Of a DNA stretch of 64,000 nucleotides, positions 43,582 through 52,889 are shown piece after piece. This DNA is from Mycolicibacterium fluoranthenivorans (GTDB lineage: Bacteria; Actinomycetota; Actinomycetes; Mycobacteriales; Mycobacteriaceae). The notes below the pieces were generated by a model. The model made no database searches, was not told the DNA's origin, and saw nothing but the letters and a program-made list of their open reading frames with translations. The position numbers and the translations under genes are program-made. Each line of letters begins with the position of its first letter. Position 1 is the first letter of the stretch. The DNA is taken from positions 3,286,001-3,350,000 of the forward strand of contig NZ_JAANOW010000001.1 of the NCBI RefSeq assembly GCF_011758805.1, written 5' to 3'.

Positions 43582-43791
43582 GTGCACACCGCGATCCTGG
43601 CCAGCGCCGCGTCAACGGCGGCGTTGACGTTGGGGCTGTCCGCCTATGCAGCGTTGATCCTCGTCGGCATCGCGGTAGGTATCTACGACGCGCGCCGGCA
43701 TCGCCGGGGCCGCGCGATCGCGGCCGCGGTGATGGTCGGGGCGCTCACCTTGGGCGGGCTGGTTATCGCGATCATGAGCAGTGTCGCGTGA
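43582..43791 (+). CDS. Small two-helix membrane protein
   Basis: The 69-residue protein has two hydrophobic segments (ALILVGIAVGIYD and VMVGALTLGGLVIAIM) separated by a short basic loop (ARRHRRGR). Its GTGA stop overlaps the start of the serine hydrolase, which supports real translation. The family is not recognised. Confidence 0.6.
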   Translation: MHTAILASAASTAALTLGLSAYAALILVGIAVGIYDARRHRRGRAIAAAVMVGALTLGGLVIAIMSSVA

Positions 43792-44966
43792 ACCGTCACC
43801 ACGCGCTGGGTCCGAAGCGCGTGGCGGGGCACACTGACCCCGCGTTTGAGGAAGTCAAAGCCGTCTTCGAAGCAGGTTTAGCCAACGGCGACGATCTCGG
43901 CGGCGCGGTGGCGGTATTCGTCGACGGCCGTGCGGTGGTGGATCTGTGGGGAGGCATCGCCGATAGGCGGACCGGACGTCCGTGGAGACGCGACACGGCT
44001 TGTCCGACCTTCTCCTGCACCAAGGGTGTGACGGCGACCGCGGCCCTCATGGTCTCCCAGCAATACGGCCGCGGTACCGACGAACCGGTGAGCGCTTGGT
44101 GGCCGGAATTCGCACAACACAACAAGCACGAGACCACGCTGAGCGATCTGATGGCCCATCGAGCCGGGTTGCCTGTCTTGGAGCGCCCGGTTTCGGTGGC
44201 CCAAGCCGCGGATCCTGCGGCGATGGCCGACCTGTTGGCCCACCAATACCCGCTGTGGCCGCCCGGGGCCGAACATGGTTATCACGCTTTGACTTTCGGA
44301 TGGCTGGTCGGCGAATTTGTGCGTCGCCACACCGGTATGACGGTCGGCGAGTTCACCTGCCGCCACCTGGGCGATCGGCTGCGCATCGGCGCTTCCGGTG
44401 CGGCGGTGCGCGAAGCCGCCCGGATCAGTTCGCCACCGCCCGAGCAGCGTGTCTGGAGCGCCGAGAACGCACCGCCGATACCCGACGACACAGTCACCGA
44501 AATGCTAGCCGCCTTCGCCGATCCCGAGTCGCTGTTCATCCGAGCATCATCGAATCCCGTTGCATCGTACAATGATCCAGAAGTATTGTCGGCCGGCTGG
44601 CCCGCGGCTGGCCTGGTCACTACCGCTCGTGATTTGGCCACATTCTACGGAGACCTGATCGGCGGAACGCTGGTCGCGCCGGGCCTGCTACGGGAAGCGA
44701 TCACAGAACGCGTACGCGGCCGCGACCGGGTGCTCTGCCTGGAAAGCGCCTTCGGCCTCGGCTACATGCTGCCGTCGCAGAACTTCCTGGTGCCCGAACC
44801 TGCGCAACGGACTGCTTTCGGTCACCCGGGTGCCGGCGGCGCGGTGGGATTGGCAGATGTCGAACACAAGGTCGCTTTCGCCTTTGTGCCCAATCTGCGC
44901 CGCGACTGGCTGGCCGGCGATCGCCGCGCCTACCGGCTCATCGCCGCGGTGTACGACGCGCTGTGA
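43788..44966 (+). CDS. Serine hydrolase, beta-lactamase/esterase (EstB-like) family
   Basis: The 392-residue protein has the class C beta-lactamase/esterase fold: SxxK with Ser76 and Lys79 in FSCTKG, a Tyr in GYHALTFGWL as the second catalytic motif, and HPGAGG near the end. Mycobacterial relatives are cytosolic or cell-wall esterases (Lip type). It has no signal peptide. It is coupled to the small membrane protein by a 4-base overlap. A lipid ester is a more likely substrate than a beta-lactam. Confidence 0.88.
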   Translation: MNRHHALGPKRVAGHTDPAFEEVKAVFEAGLANGDDLGGAVAVFVDGRAVVDLWGGIADRRTGRPWRRDTACPTFSCTKGVTATAALMVSQQYGRGTDEPVSAWWPEFAQHNKHETTLSDLMAHRAGLPVLERPVSVAQAADPAAMADLLAHQYPLWPPGAEHGYHALTFGWLVGEFVRRHTGMTVGEFTCRHLGDRLRIGASGAAVREAARISSPPPEQRVWSAENAPPIPDDTVTEMLAAFADPESLFIRASSNPVASYNDPEVLSAGWPAAGLVTTARDLATFYGDLIGGTLVAPGLLREAITERVRGRDRVLCLESAFGLGYMLPSQNFLVPEPAQRTAFGHPGAGGAVGLADVEHKVAFAFVPNLRRDWLAGDRRAYRLIAAVYDAL

Positions 44967-45276
44967 TGCCAGGACTCATCTCGCACGCGCAGGTTCCACA
45001 TGCCCGCAACCGGCACCGCAGGCGAAGGATCACGCGGTCGTGGCGAATTGACTGTCTACCGCTGGGCGGCCTTTCTGGTTGGTCGACCAGGACGCCGAGG
45101 AGACACCCGTGGTAACGGGTGCTGTCAGAGTCCCCCTCGAGCGACCTCCGCGATGGGCCACGGCCTATTTCACGAGATGAATCATCACCACTATTTCGCC
45201 GACCACGGCTCCGGAATAAACGCGTCCCCGGTCAGCTTGGCTCAAGAGAAGCCCCCTCCCCGAACCAGGAGCATTC
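44967..45276. other. Intergenic region with a stem-loop
   Basis: No gene is seen in these 310 bases. CACCCGT (45104-45110) and ACGGGTG (45115-45121) form a 7-base stem with a GGTA loop, a possible terminator of the upstream gene or a leader structure. AGGAGC just before 45277 is the ribosome site of the next gene. Confidence 0.45.
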
Positions 45277-46086
45277 ATGACCCGTCCCGTTCGCGTAGCC
45301 GTGCAGATCCAGCCCGGCGGCGCGCCCGACTACGCCACGTGGCGCGAAGCGGTCCTGGCCGCCGACGACCTCGGCGTCGACGTGATCTTCGGCTACGACC
45401 ACTTTCACCGCCCGGCCATGAAGGGCATCGTCGACGGTAAGCCCGTCATGTTCGACGAGCAGCCCGACGTCGCCAACTTCGAGGGCTGGACCGCGCTCGC
45501 GTCGTGGGGCGAGATCACCTCACACGCTGAGATCGGACTCCTCGTCACCGGCGTCGGGTACCGCAACGCGGACCTGCTTGCTGACATGGCGCGCACCGTC
45601 GACCACATCAGCGGCGGCCGACTCATCCTGGGACTCGGCGCGGGATGGTACGAAAAGGATTACACCACCTACGGTTACGACTTCGGCACCTTCGGCTCCC
45701 GCTTCGATCTGTTCGACGAGAGCCTCATCCGCATCGAGAATCGGCTCGCCGCGCTGACCCCGCCGCCCGTGCGCAAGCTCCCGATCCTCATCGGAGGCAC
45801 CGGACCCAAGCGCTCGCTGCCAGCCATCGCCCGGCACGCCGATATCTGGCACGCGTTCCAGGATCTGGACGCGTTCCGCAGATCCAGCGACCGTGTCGAC
45901 GAGTTGGCAGCGACGTTCGGCCGCAACGGTGCCGATATCGAACGCTCCACGCTGTGGGAGAACCCCGACAGCGCCGACGCCTTCCGCGACGCGGGAGTGA
46001 CGCTGTTCCAAACCGAACTCACCGCCGACAACGGTTACGACCTGACGTCTCTCAAGCAGGTGATCGCATGGCGGGACAACGGGTGA
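45277..46086 (+). CDS. LLM-class (F420-dependent type) oxidoreductase
   Basis: The 269-residue luciferase-like TIM-barrel protein shows VRVAVQIQPGGAPDYATWR, then GLLVTGVGYRNADLLADMA, then RLILGLGAGWYEKDY and LPILIGGTGPKRSL. Mycobacteria use F420 rather than FMN in many of these enzymes; the cofactor here is inferred from lineage. The length is short for the family but the barrel looks complete. The substrate is unknown. Confidence 0.85.
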   Translation: MTRPVRVAVQIQPGGAPDYATWREAVLAADDLGVDVIFGYDHFHRPAMKGIVDGKPVMFDEQPDVANFEGWTALASWGEITSHAEIGLLVTGVGYRNADLLADMARTVDHISGGRLILGLGAGWYEKDYTTYGYDFGTFGSRFDLFDESLIRIENRLAALTPPPVRKLPILIGGTGPKRSLPAIARHADIWHAFQDLDAFRRSSDRVDELAATFGRNGADIERSTLWENPDSADAFRDAGVTLFQTELTADNGYDLTSLKQVIAWRDNG

Positions 46087-46108
46087 TGTCCCTCAACGGT
46101 TAGGTCCG

Positions 46109-46801
46109 TCACCCCAGCCGCCGGGTGCGCCACCGTGACAGATCCGCGTCGAGCACCGCAGGATCACGTTCGGGAAACACCTCTGCGGTGATCTCCAGGT
46201 GCCGGATACGGCCGAGGTGAAATCCACGGATGCCCTCACGCAGCCGACACCATCCCACGAACATCCACGAATCACCTCCGTGCAGCAGACCCATCGCCTC
46301 CACGTCGCGGGTGGTGTGGGTCTCGCCGTTTTCTGAGGTGTAGTCCAGCCGTATGACCCGGCGCGCGGCGATCGCCTCGGGTATCAGAGGGATCGCCGCC
46401 TCGGACGGCGGGTGGGCGTCGATGACGAACATCGACGCCAGCGCCTCGTCGACAGGCGCGAGCTGATCCTCGCGGCTGATCGCGAGGATCTTGGCCCGCG
46501 CCCGACGCGCCGCCGCACCATACGGCGAGTTCTCCAGCAAACCAAGCCCCGCAAGCACCGCCAGCGACTCCGCTACCGAGAGATTCAGCGGCGGCAGGGA
46601 GTGTTCCCGCAGGATGGAATACCCGCCCGCCACCCCATATTCGGCGTAGATGGGTACCCCCGCGAGCTGCAGCGATTGGATGTCACGCTCGATCGTGCGC
46701 TTGGACACCTCGAACTCCTCGGAGAGCCGAGCGGCCGACAACGGCCGGCGTGCTCCCCGCAGCAGATCGACCAGCGCGTACAACCGCTCGGCTCTCCTCA
46801 T
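46109..46801 (-). CDS. WYL-domain (YafY-type) transcriptional regulator
   Basis: The 230-residue protein has an N-terminal helix-turn-helix (LYALVDLLRGARRPLSAARL, then FEVSKRTIERDIQSL) and a C-terminal WYL domain (VIRLDYTSENGETHTTRDVE, then WMFVGWCRLREGIRGFHLGR). It follows the NTF2-like gene by 21 bases on the same strand and probably regulates it. It is convergent with the LLM gene. Confidence 0.88.
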   Translation of the reverse strand: MRRAERLYALVDLLRGARRPLSAARLSEEFEVSKRTIERDIQSLQLAGVPIYAEYGVAGGYSILREHSLPPLNLSVAESLAVLAGLGLLENSPYGAAARRARAKILAISREDQLAPVDEALASMFVIDAHPPSEAAIPLIPEAIAARRVIRLDYTSENGETHTTRDVEAMGLLHGGDSWMFVGWCRLREGIRGFHLGRIRHLEITAEVFPERDPAVLDADLSRWRTRRLG

Positions 46802-46822
46802 GAAGGTGAGTCTCCCCCGGTC

Positions 46823-47227
46823 TCAGGTGAGGTGCGCGCGTGTCCCGGTCACCGACCACACCTCGCGGATCAGCCCATCCTCGGTGAAGTCGAAGACATC
46901 GATCCCGCCCGCGGCGAGCTCCCCGTTTCGCACGTTCCACAGCATCCGCCCGTGTGGACCGTCCACGGCCCGTGCGACCTCGGTGAACACCACGTCCGGA
47001 TGCTGCTCGCGGTACCGATCCAGGAACCGAGCGAAACTCTGCGCGCCCAGCACGTCGTCGCCCGGATTCGACCCATCGTTCTCGGAGATCAGGAAGTGAA
47101 TCCGGAAGTCCGCACTGCAGATCCGGCGCGCGATCTCACTGTTCGTGTTCCACATCTCCAACCACACCCCCAGCGCCGCGTCCGCAGCAACCGAGTTTGT
47201 CTCCGCCATATTCGTGTTCTTGTTCAT
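46823..47227 (-). CDS. NTF2/SnoaL-like small protein
   Basis: The 134-residue protein has the SnoaL-like fold pattern LGVWLEMWNTNSEIARRICS, then FARFLDRYREQHPDVVF, and the end FDFTEDGLIREVWSVTG. It is likely a small-molecule binding or cyclase/isomerase-type protein. It is co-transcribed with a WYL regulator and divergent from the GMC oxidoreductase gene. Confidence 0.75.
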   Translation of the reverse strand: MNKNTNMAETNSVAADAALGVWLEMWNTNSEIARRICSADFRIHFLISENDGSNPGDDVLGAQSFARFLDRYREQHPDVVFTEVARAVDGPHGRMLWNVRNGELAAGGIDVFDFTEDGLIREVWSVTGTRAHLT

Positions 47228-47345
47228 GACACCAGCATCTGAGGATGCCGCGACAACGGTGTGTCGGTGTTCGTGCGCTGTGTCGAGGGGCACGAAGCGT
47301 CGCGTCTTGCGACCACCAGGGGCCACAAAGTTCTAGTCTCTCCCG

Positions 47346-49040
47346 ATGCCGGAAATGAGCCCTGTCGCTGACTTCGACTTCGTCATTGTGGGAGCGGGCA
47401 GCGCGGGCTGCCTGCTGGCCAACCGGCTCAGCGCCAACCCGGATCACCGTGTGCTCTTGATCGAGGCCGGCGGTAAGGACAACTGGTTCTGGATCAAAGT
47501 GCCGGTGGGCTACCTGTACACCATCGCCAACCCCCGCACCGACTGGTGCTTCACCACCGAACCCGACCCGGGTCTGGCCGGTCGCAGCATTCTCTACGCC
47601 CGGGGCCGCGTGATCGGCGGCTGCTCGTCGATCAACGCCATGATCCACATGCGCGGACAGGCCAGCGATTACGAGTTGTGGGCACAGGCCACCGGTGACG
47701 AGCGATGGCGTTGGGGCGGCTCGGACGGTCCCGGCGAAACACTGGCGATCTATAAGGACCTGGAAAACTACTTCGGCGGCGCAGACGAGTGGCACGGCGC
47801 CGACGGTGAGATTCGTGTCGAGCCGCCGAGGGTGCGCTGGAAGATCCTGGACGCCTGGCAGGCGGCCGCCGCCCAGGTCGGCATCTCCCCCATCGACGAA
47901 TTCAACCGCGGCGACAACGCCGGCAGCGCGTACTTTCACGTCAACCAACGGCGTGGCCGTCGTTGGTCGATGGCCGATGCCTTCCTGCACCCCGTCGCCC
48001 ACCGGCCCAATCTCACCATCTACACCCAGACCCAGGCCGTGAAGCTGCTGATGGACGACCAGGTCCAGGAGGATCAACGTCGCGGTGCCTGGACCACCGC
48101 TGCGCACCGCGCCACCGGTGTGCGACTGCTCAAAGACGGACAGACCATCGACGTCCGAGCCCGCCGGGAGGTGATCCTGAGCGCCGGGGCGATCGGGTCG
48201 CCGCATCTGATGCAGGCATCGGGTCTGGGTCCGGCCGGTCTGCTCACCCAGCATCACGTGCCGGTGGCCGTCGATCTGCCGGGAGTGGGTGAGAACCTCC
48301 AGGACCACCTGCAGCTGCGAACCGTCTACCGGGTGCGGGGCGCCCGGACAGTCAACACGCTGTACCGCAACTGGATCACCCGGGCCGGCATGGGACTTCA
48401 GTACCTGGTGATGCGTTCGGGTCCCATGACCATGCCGCCGTCTACGTTGGGCGCATTCGCAAGGAGTGACCCCACACTGGCCAGTCCCGATCTGGAGTGG
48501 CATGTGCAGCCGTTGTCGTTGGCCAAGTTCGGCGAACCGCTGCACCGTTTCGCAGCGATCACACCCTCGGTGTGCAATCTGCGACCCAGCTCGCGTGGCC
48601 ACGTACGCCTCGCCAGTGCTGATCCGCTGACCTACCCGAAGATCTCCTGCAACTACCTGTCCACCGAAGCCGACCATCTGGCTGCGGTACGCGGCCTCCG
48701 GATGACCAGAAAGATCATGGCAGCACCGGCTTTGGCCCGCTACCGCCCCGACGAGCTGCTTCCCGGGCCCCAGCTGGTGAGCGACGACGACCTGCAGCAG
48801 GCAGCGGGTGAACTCGGGACGACCATCTTCCATCCGGTGGGCACCTGCGCGATGGGAGCCTTCGACACACGTGGCGTACCCCGGTCTCCCGCCACGGTGC
48901 TCGACAGCGACTGTCGCGTCTACCGCGTCGCGGGTCTTCGCGTGATCGATGCTTCGGCGATGCCCACCATCACTTCCGGGAACACCAATGCACCGGTCAT
49001 GCTGATCGCCGAGCGCGCTGCGCGAGCGATCCTGGGTTGA
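47346..49040 (+). CDS. GMC-family FAD-dependent oxidoreductase
   Basis: The 564-residue protein has the FAD-binding start DFVIVGAGSAGCLLANRLS, the GMC signatures GRVIGGCSSINAMIHMRG and SAGAIGSPHLMQASGLGP, and the C-terminal active-site region FHPVGTCAMG and ITSGNTNAPVMLIAERAA. It resembles choline/alcohol dehydrogenases that oxidise a primary or secondary alcohol. No aldehyde dehydrogenase is next to it. The substrate is unknown. Confidence 0.92.
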   Translation: MPEMSPVADFDFVIVGAGSAGCLLANRLSANPDHRVLLIEAGGKDNWFWIKVPVGYLYTIANPRTDWCFTTEPDPGLAGRSILYARGRVIGGCSSINAMIHMRGQASDYELWAQATGDERWRWGGSDGPGETLAIYKDLENYFGGADEWHGADGEIRVEPPRVRWKILDAWQAAAAQVGISPIDEFNRGDNAGSAYFHVNQRRGRRWSMADAFLHPVAHRPNLTIYTQTQAVKLLMDDQVQEDQRRGAWTTAAHRATGVRLLKDGQTIDVRARREVILSAGAIGSPHLMQASGLGPAGLLTQHHVPVAVDLPGVGENLQDHLQLRTVYRVRGARTVNTLYRNWITRAGMGLQYLVMRSGPMTMPPSTLGAFARSDPTLASPDLEWHVQPLSLAKFGEPLHRFAAITPSVCNLRPSSRGHVRLASADPLTYPKISCNYLSTEADHLAAVRGLRMTRKIMAAPALARYRPDELLPGPQLVSDDDLQQAAGELGTTIFHPVGTCAMGAFDTRGVPRSPATVLDSDCRVYRVAGLRVIDASAMPTITSGNTNAPVMLIAERAARAILG

Positions 49041-49111
49041 GTCGGTCCTGAAAGCCGAAATACCTGCGGGACATCCTGATTAGGCGAACTGCAGTGCCGT
49101 CGGGCTCGGGC

Positions 49112-49310
49112 TCACCGGTTGTAGTCGGTCTTCAACATCCAGTGATGAACGTGCGCGGTGCGGATTCCGTCGCGGTGGAGCGGGTCGGTGCCGGCCAGGC
49201 CGTCGCAGCCTGCAGTGTCTCGGCACGCAGGACGTAGACGCCGCCTCGGGTGTCAGCTTTTCCCTCGTTGAGTTGGGTGTGTACCAGAAAGACGAGGTGA
49301 ATTCCTCGTT
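49112..49310 (-). pseudogene. Relic of a YCII-related protein
   Basis: The minus strand ends with GTDPLHRDGIRTAHVHHWML and KTDYNR before a TGA at 49112. In a second frame upstream it reads VFLVHTQLNEGKADTRGGVY and VLRAETLQAATA. The two parts join as a YCII-like domain with a frameshift near 49190 and an internal deletion. Confidence 0.45.
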
Positions 49311-49317
49311 CGCCGGC

Positions 49318-50037
49318 TCAACGAACTTCTTCCCATTCTCGGCTTACAGACTTCCGGAACAAGTACACGGAAACAGAATTCGTGAACCATTGCCACAGGA
49401 GCTTGGGCCACCCCACCTCATGTGCTCTTCTGCCGGTATGAAAAATGGTGAGGCCGTTGACGAACCGGGTTCTGCCGATTCGCGACAGCCTCCGAAATAG
49501 ATCCATGTCCTCCGCGGCGACCAGCTTTTCGTCGAATCCGCCAACTTCTCGAAATGCATCCGCGGCGATCATTTGAAACTCGCCGCCGGCCGCGCCAATC
49601 CTGAACACGTTGTTCTGAAGAAAGAACTGAAGTCCCAACATCGTGAAGACGGCGCGATCGGCAACCGTACTGATCTCGGGTGTGACCCGGTACTTGCCCG
49701 TGAGGGCCACCAGGTCCGGCCTCGAGCGGAATTCGGCGAGCGCCGTTTCGAAAAAGATGTCGACTTCGGGAATAACCACATCGGCATCCAGGAAGACGAG
49801 GTAATCGCCTCGCGCCACTGACGCGCCCATATTCCGCGCCATCGCGATGGTCTGTCTCGTCTGCCCGTCATGGACCATGATCCGGGAGGCGTGGTTCCGA
49901 CACAATGAAACTGTTTCGTCCCTGCTGTTTCCGTCAGAGATGATGATCTCATGGTCACCGGAAAATGGGGTGATCGAGTTAAGCGTATTCATGATGGTCT
50001 TCGATTCATTCAACGTTGGAATGATGAACGAGATCAT
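49318..50037 (-). CDS. Family 2 glycosyltransferase
   Basis: The 239-residue GT-A enzyme shows ISFIIPTLNESKTIMNTLNS, then IIISDGNSRDETV, and the DXD-type metal site VFLDADVVIP. A late GGFDEKLVAAEDMDLFRRLS supplies the ED motif. It carries no long membrane anchor, though the C-terminus has a hydrophobic stretch (LLWQWFTNSVSVYLF). CAGGAG precedes the ATG. It shares strand and visibly lower G+C with the sulfotransferase upstream, so the two may act on one glycolipid or glycan. Confidence 0.85.
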   Translation of the reverse strand: MISFIIPTLNESKTIMNTLNSITPFSGDHEIIISDGNSRDETVSLCRNHASRIMVHDGQTRQTIAMARNMGASVARGDYLVFLDADVVIPEVDIFFETALAEFRSRPDLVALTGKYRVTPEISTVADRAVFTMLGLQFFLQNNVFRIGAAGGEFQMIAADAFREVGGFDEKLVAAEDMDLFRRLSRIGRTRFVNGLTIFHTGRRAHEVGWPKLLWQWFTNSVSVYLFRKSVSREWEEVR

Positions 50038-50199
50038 GCCGTCAAACTCCTGTTTGGTGGGCTCACGGGTGTCCGCGGCCGAGCGGGGAAATTGCGGGGC
50101 TTGCGGAGACTCAGAACTCGGAGGGACCCGGGTTCTCGGCGAACCGCAGATGCCATCCGTGCGGCGCCAGCATCACTGACCGACTGACGGGCGCCGGAT

Positions 50200-51084
50200 T
50201 CACGTCACCCGCAGCCGACGCAGCTTCAATCGCTGACGGAGCTGAAGCAGGCCACCTAGGTCCTTGTCCGCGTTGAACTGGTCGTCCAACACATCACTGA
50301 TGAATTTCCGAGTCCACTCTTCAGACTGTCCATTCGCCTGCCGGCAAAGTCTCGGCGTCACGGAGAGGAGATGGTCTGGCGGGATCCCGGGGAGGCTGCG
50401 CAACGTCTCCTCCGGCCTGGCCACCAGACACTCGTACGTGAGGTCTCGGTACGGCACACGACGCTCGGCCAGAAAGCTCTGGATTACGGTGTTTTGATTC
50501 CGGATTACTTCCAGCATTCTCAACGTCCGCCGGAATGAATACTTCGCCTGCGCTTTGGAGTCAAAGTGATTCGACCATCTTCGACTTTGCATCGCGATCT
50601 CGAACGACACCGCTTGGGCTATCTGATCTTCTCTTCGAAGACGTACATAATGAACGCGAAGGTCTCCGAGATATCGCTCAATACTGGAGAAGTAAGGCAG
50701 GTGATTTCCGTGCAGGTTTATCCCGAGCCAGCCATTCTTGTGTGTTCGGTGTCGCCGCAGTGCACGAATGTATGCGGCACCGTCGATCGTGCCGTCGCTG
50801 TGACAGTTCCACCGATCGGCCAACAGCGGCATATATTGAAACGGTTGAAAGTACTCGTGCGCGGTGTAGCCGTGATTCTCGCGTATCAACTCACAGAGCA
50901 GTGTGCTTCCGCTCCGGGGGGTACTCAACAGAATCATCACGTCCGTCGTCTGAGTCTCTTCGGTCTCGTCATAACGCGCATCCGCGAAGTCCTCGGCCGG
51001 GATCATCTTCGCTGCGGCTGTGACTTTGAGACGATGCAAATAGGCGTCATATCTCGCCAAGGTGTAAGTACCTCCAAATGGCAT
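50200..51084 (-). CDS. Stf0-type sulfotransferase
   Basis: The 294-residue PAPS-dependent sulfotransferase has the 5'-phosphosulfate loop ILLSTPRSGSTLLCELI and the Stf0-like LRREDQIAQAVSFEIAMQSR and YRDLTYECLVARPEETLRSL. M. tuberculosis Stf0 sulfates trehalose on the way to sulfolipid-1. The acceptor here is unknown. A TTG at 51060 has a perfect GGAGGT nine bases upstream, so the real protein may start there rather than at the ATG at 51084. It lies in lower-G+C DNA with a family 2 glycosyltransferase. Confidence 0.82.
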   Translation of the reverse strand: MPFGGTYTLARYDAYLHRLKVTAAAKMIPAEDFADARYDETEETQTTDVMILLSTPRSGSTLLCELIRENHGYTAHEYFQPFQYMPLLADRWNCHSDGTIDGAAYIRALRRHRTHKNGWLGINLHGNHLPYFSSIERYLGDLRVHYVRLRREDQIAQAVSFEIAMQSRRWSNHFDSKAQAKYSFRRTLRMLEVIRNQNTVIQSFLAERRVPYRDLTYECLVARPEETLRSLPGIPPDHLLSVTPRLCRQANGQSEEWTRKFISDVLDDQFNADKDLGGLLQLRQRLKLRRLRVT

Positions 51085-51453
51085 GGCTACGCGCCGTCGT
51101 TGGATCGAATTCTGCCCAGTTCGTTTAATTGCTCAATACAAACCGGGCGCTGTACCGATGGTGAAAAGTGGGGGTCAACAAATTGATGAAGCAAGGTGTC
51201 GGTGCGCCGGGAGGTTACGCTAACAGCAGAGTGAAACAGCGTCGAGTTCGAACGTTCAACCTATGAATATTGACAGCACGCAGGCCGCTTTAACACATAT
51301 GTGCTTGTCGTTGGACGGTCTTCGCTCTCCCCGCCTTGTGCCAGCGTGGCCGAGAGCTCGTCACACAACACGGCGGCCTCTACCCGCGTGAAGATGAAGT
51401 AAACGAATACGCACAGCCACCAGCACGCCGACGACAGCCATTCCAGGTTTGCG
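51085..51453. other. Unassigned AT-richer interval upstream of the sulfotransferase
   Basis: No gene is recognised in these 369 bases. A CACATATGTG palindrome lies near 51296. The sulfotransferase promoter should be at the left end. The composition is unlike the flanking high-G+C genes. Confidence 0.4.
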
Positions 51454-51771
51454 TCAGCGAAGCGGCGAGAACGAGGTCGGGTCGAGCAGCGTCGCTTCGA
51501 CTGCGACGATGTCATCGAAGTCGAAGCCGGCCATATCGGCGGCGAATTCCGGGCTAGTCATGATCTGGCCGGTAAGGTCTTTCGGATCGACGTCCGGCGG
51601 ATATCGGACCAGCGCGACGAGACGATGGGCACCGTCGACCTGCTCAGTCCACACGCCGTGGATGACGATCCCGAACTTGGGGAAGGTCGCCAGGTGCCGG
51701 GCCCAATGTACCGTCGCGTACTGTTGCAGAGCTTCCGGCGAGCGCAGGGTGTAGATCCTGAGTTGGAACAT
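51454..51771 (-). CDS. NIPSNAP family protein
   Basis: The 105-residue protein has a ferredoxin-like NIPSNAP domain: FQLRIYTLRSPEALQQYATV, then FPKFGIVIHGVWTE and LVALVRYPPDVDP. The family has no firm enzymatic role but is often linked to xenobiotic or lipid degradation genes in actinobacteria. Here it stands alone. Confidence 0.85.
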   Translation of the reverse strand: MFQLRIYTLRSPEALQQYATVHWARHLATFPKFGIVIHGVWTEQVDGAHRLVALVRYPPDVDPKDLTGQIMTSPEFAADMAGFDFDDIVAVEATLLDPTSFSPLR

Positions 51772-51827
51772 CGAAATCGACTGCCCTTCAGTTTAATTCA
51801 CCTAAGTTGCCACAACGGGAACACAGG

Positions 51828-52094
51828 TCACCTTCTGCCACCGATGCCGATCACAAGGCCACCGCCCCAGTAGGGCCAACCCAGGCTGGGAGTGGCCACG
51901 GTGCCGGGCGACGTGACGATCTGTACATTTCCCGGACTCTGACACATGGTCGTCGTTGAACTCACATTCGTACACGAAGGGGTTGCGAGCGCGCCCGCCG
52001 GCCACACCGTACAGACCAGGCCGATGCTGAGCATGATCGACCCGAACAGCCTCCGCAACTGTCGGCCAACCATGTGACCGATATTCGCGTTCAC
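51828..52094 (-). CDS. Small secreted protein
   Basis: The 88-residue protein has an N-terminal signal (hydrophobic IMLSIGLVCTVWPAGALA) and a short mature part with two Cys (CTNVSSTTTMC), the SPGNVQIVTSPGTV segment common in small mycobacterial exported proteins, and a Gly/Trp-rich end. The function is unknown. Confidence 0.65.
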   Translation of the reverse strand: MNANIGHMVGRQLRRLFGSIMLSIGLVCTVWPAGALATPSCTNVSSTTTMCQSPGNVQIVTSPGTVATPSLGWPYWGGGLVIGIGGRR

Positions 52095-52219
52095 GAGCTT
52101 CCCCGTTCGTCGAGTGCAACCATGTGCGGATCCGAAACTTCCTGCAGTCCCCAGAGTTCAGGGCGAAAGTCCCTGATGCTGAACCGCGTAAGCGTTCAGC
52201 CTGCCTGCTGAGGGCCCGG

Positions 52220-52702
52220 TCACCGCGCCCTCGGCGACTGCGCCACCCGCTCGCGGAGCTGCGCCGCGAAAGCCGCTGCCCGGTCGAGGTCGGCGTCGTT
52301 GGGCCGGCCCTTGTTGACACCGCCGACCCACCGCAGCGGTCCGACCGTATCCAGACCGCGGCACGAGAACGAATCAAGTACCTCAAAACCCTTCGCGGTG
52401 AGCCGACGATGCACCGCTCGGCGGTAACCCAGAAGCGGAAGTTCACGTCCACCGCTGGTGATGAACGTGAATGCGTGGATGCCGTTGCCGCGCGGCAGTC
52501 GTCGGATCAACCTCCACAGCCTGGGATGTACCGCCATGAAGTAGATGCCAGACCCGAACCCGACGAGGTCGTAGTCTCGGAGGGTCTCAACGTCAACCGA
52601 TTCGGGCTCAAGGACTTCAGCCCCGAGTACCTCGGCCATTCGGTCTGCTACCCGCCGAGTGTTGCCGTTGGAGACCGAAACGCAGATGAGTAGCGATTTC
52701 AT
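52220..52702 (-). CDS. Flavodoxin-like protein
   Basis: The 160-residue flavodoxin-fold protein has the FMN phosphate loop VSNGNTRRVADRM near the start, then YDLVGFGSGIYF and FTFITSGGRELPLLGYRRAV. ATG at 52702 with GGAAGGG upstream is chosen over a longer frame. It probably carries FMN and takes part in electron transfer or quinone handling. The partner is unknown. Confidence 0.85.
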   Translation of the reverse strand: MKSLLICVSVSNGNTRRVADRMAEVLGAEVLEPESVDVETLRDYDLVGFGSGIYFMAVHPRLWRLIRRLPRGNGIHAFTFITSGGRELPLLGYRRAVHRRLTAKGFEVLDSFSCRGLDTVGPLRWVGGVNKGRPNDADLDRAAAFAAQLRERVAQSPRAR

Positions 52703-52889
52703 CGGCCACCCTTCCGATACGTTGCCACGTCGACACCGTGCCGGCGTGGGATATACCGATGGTGCGCCGGCGACCGGGTGTACCGAAAGGGCGGAAGGCA
52801 CCATGGCCGAAGGGCATTTGGTCACTACTCGACGTGTGGGACTGTCCCTGGAGGCACATGGGCGGCCCTTCGAGCGGGTAACGAACGTC

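Noticed and set aside
45000..45440. Plus-strand frame overlapping the LLM gene start
   Set aside because: It runs out of frame into a well-supported LLM gene that has its own AGGAGC site.
47136..48833. Very long minus-strand open frame opposite the GMC oxidoreductase
   Set aside because: It mirrors the high-G+C codon pattern of the real plus-strand gene and has no domain motif; the GMC protein has all its family signatures.
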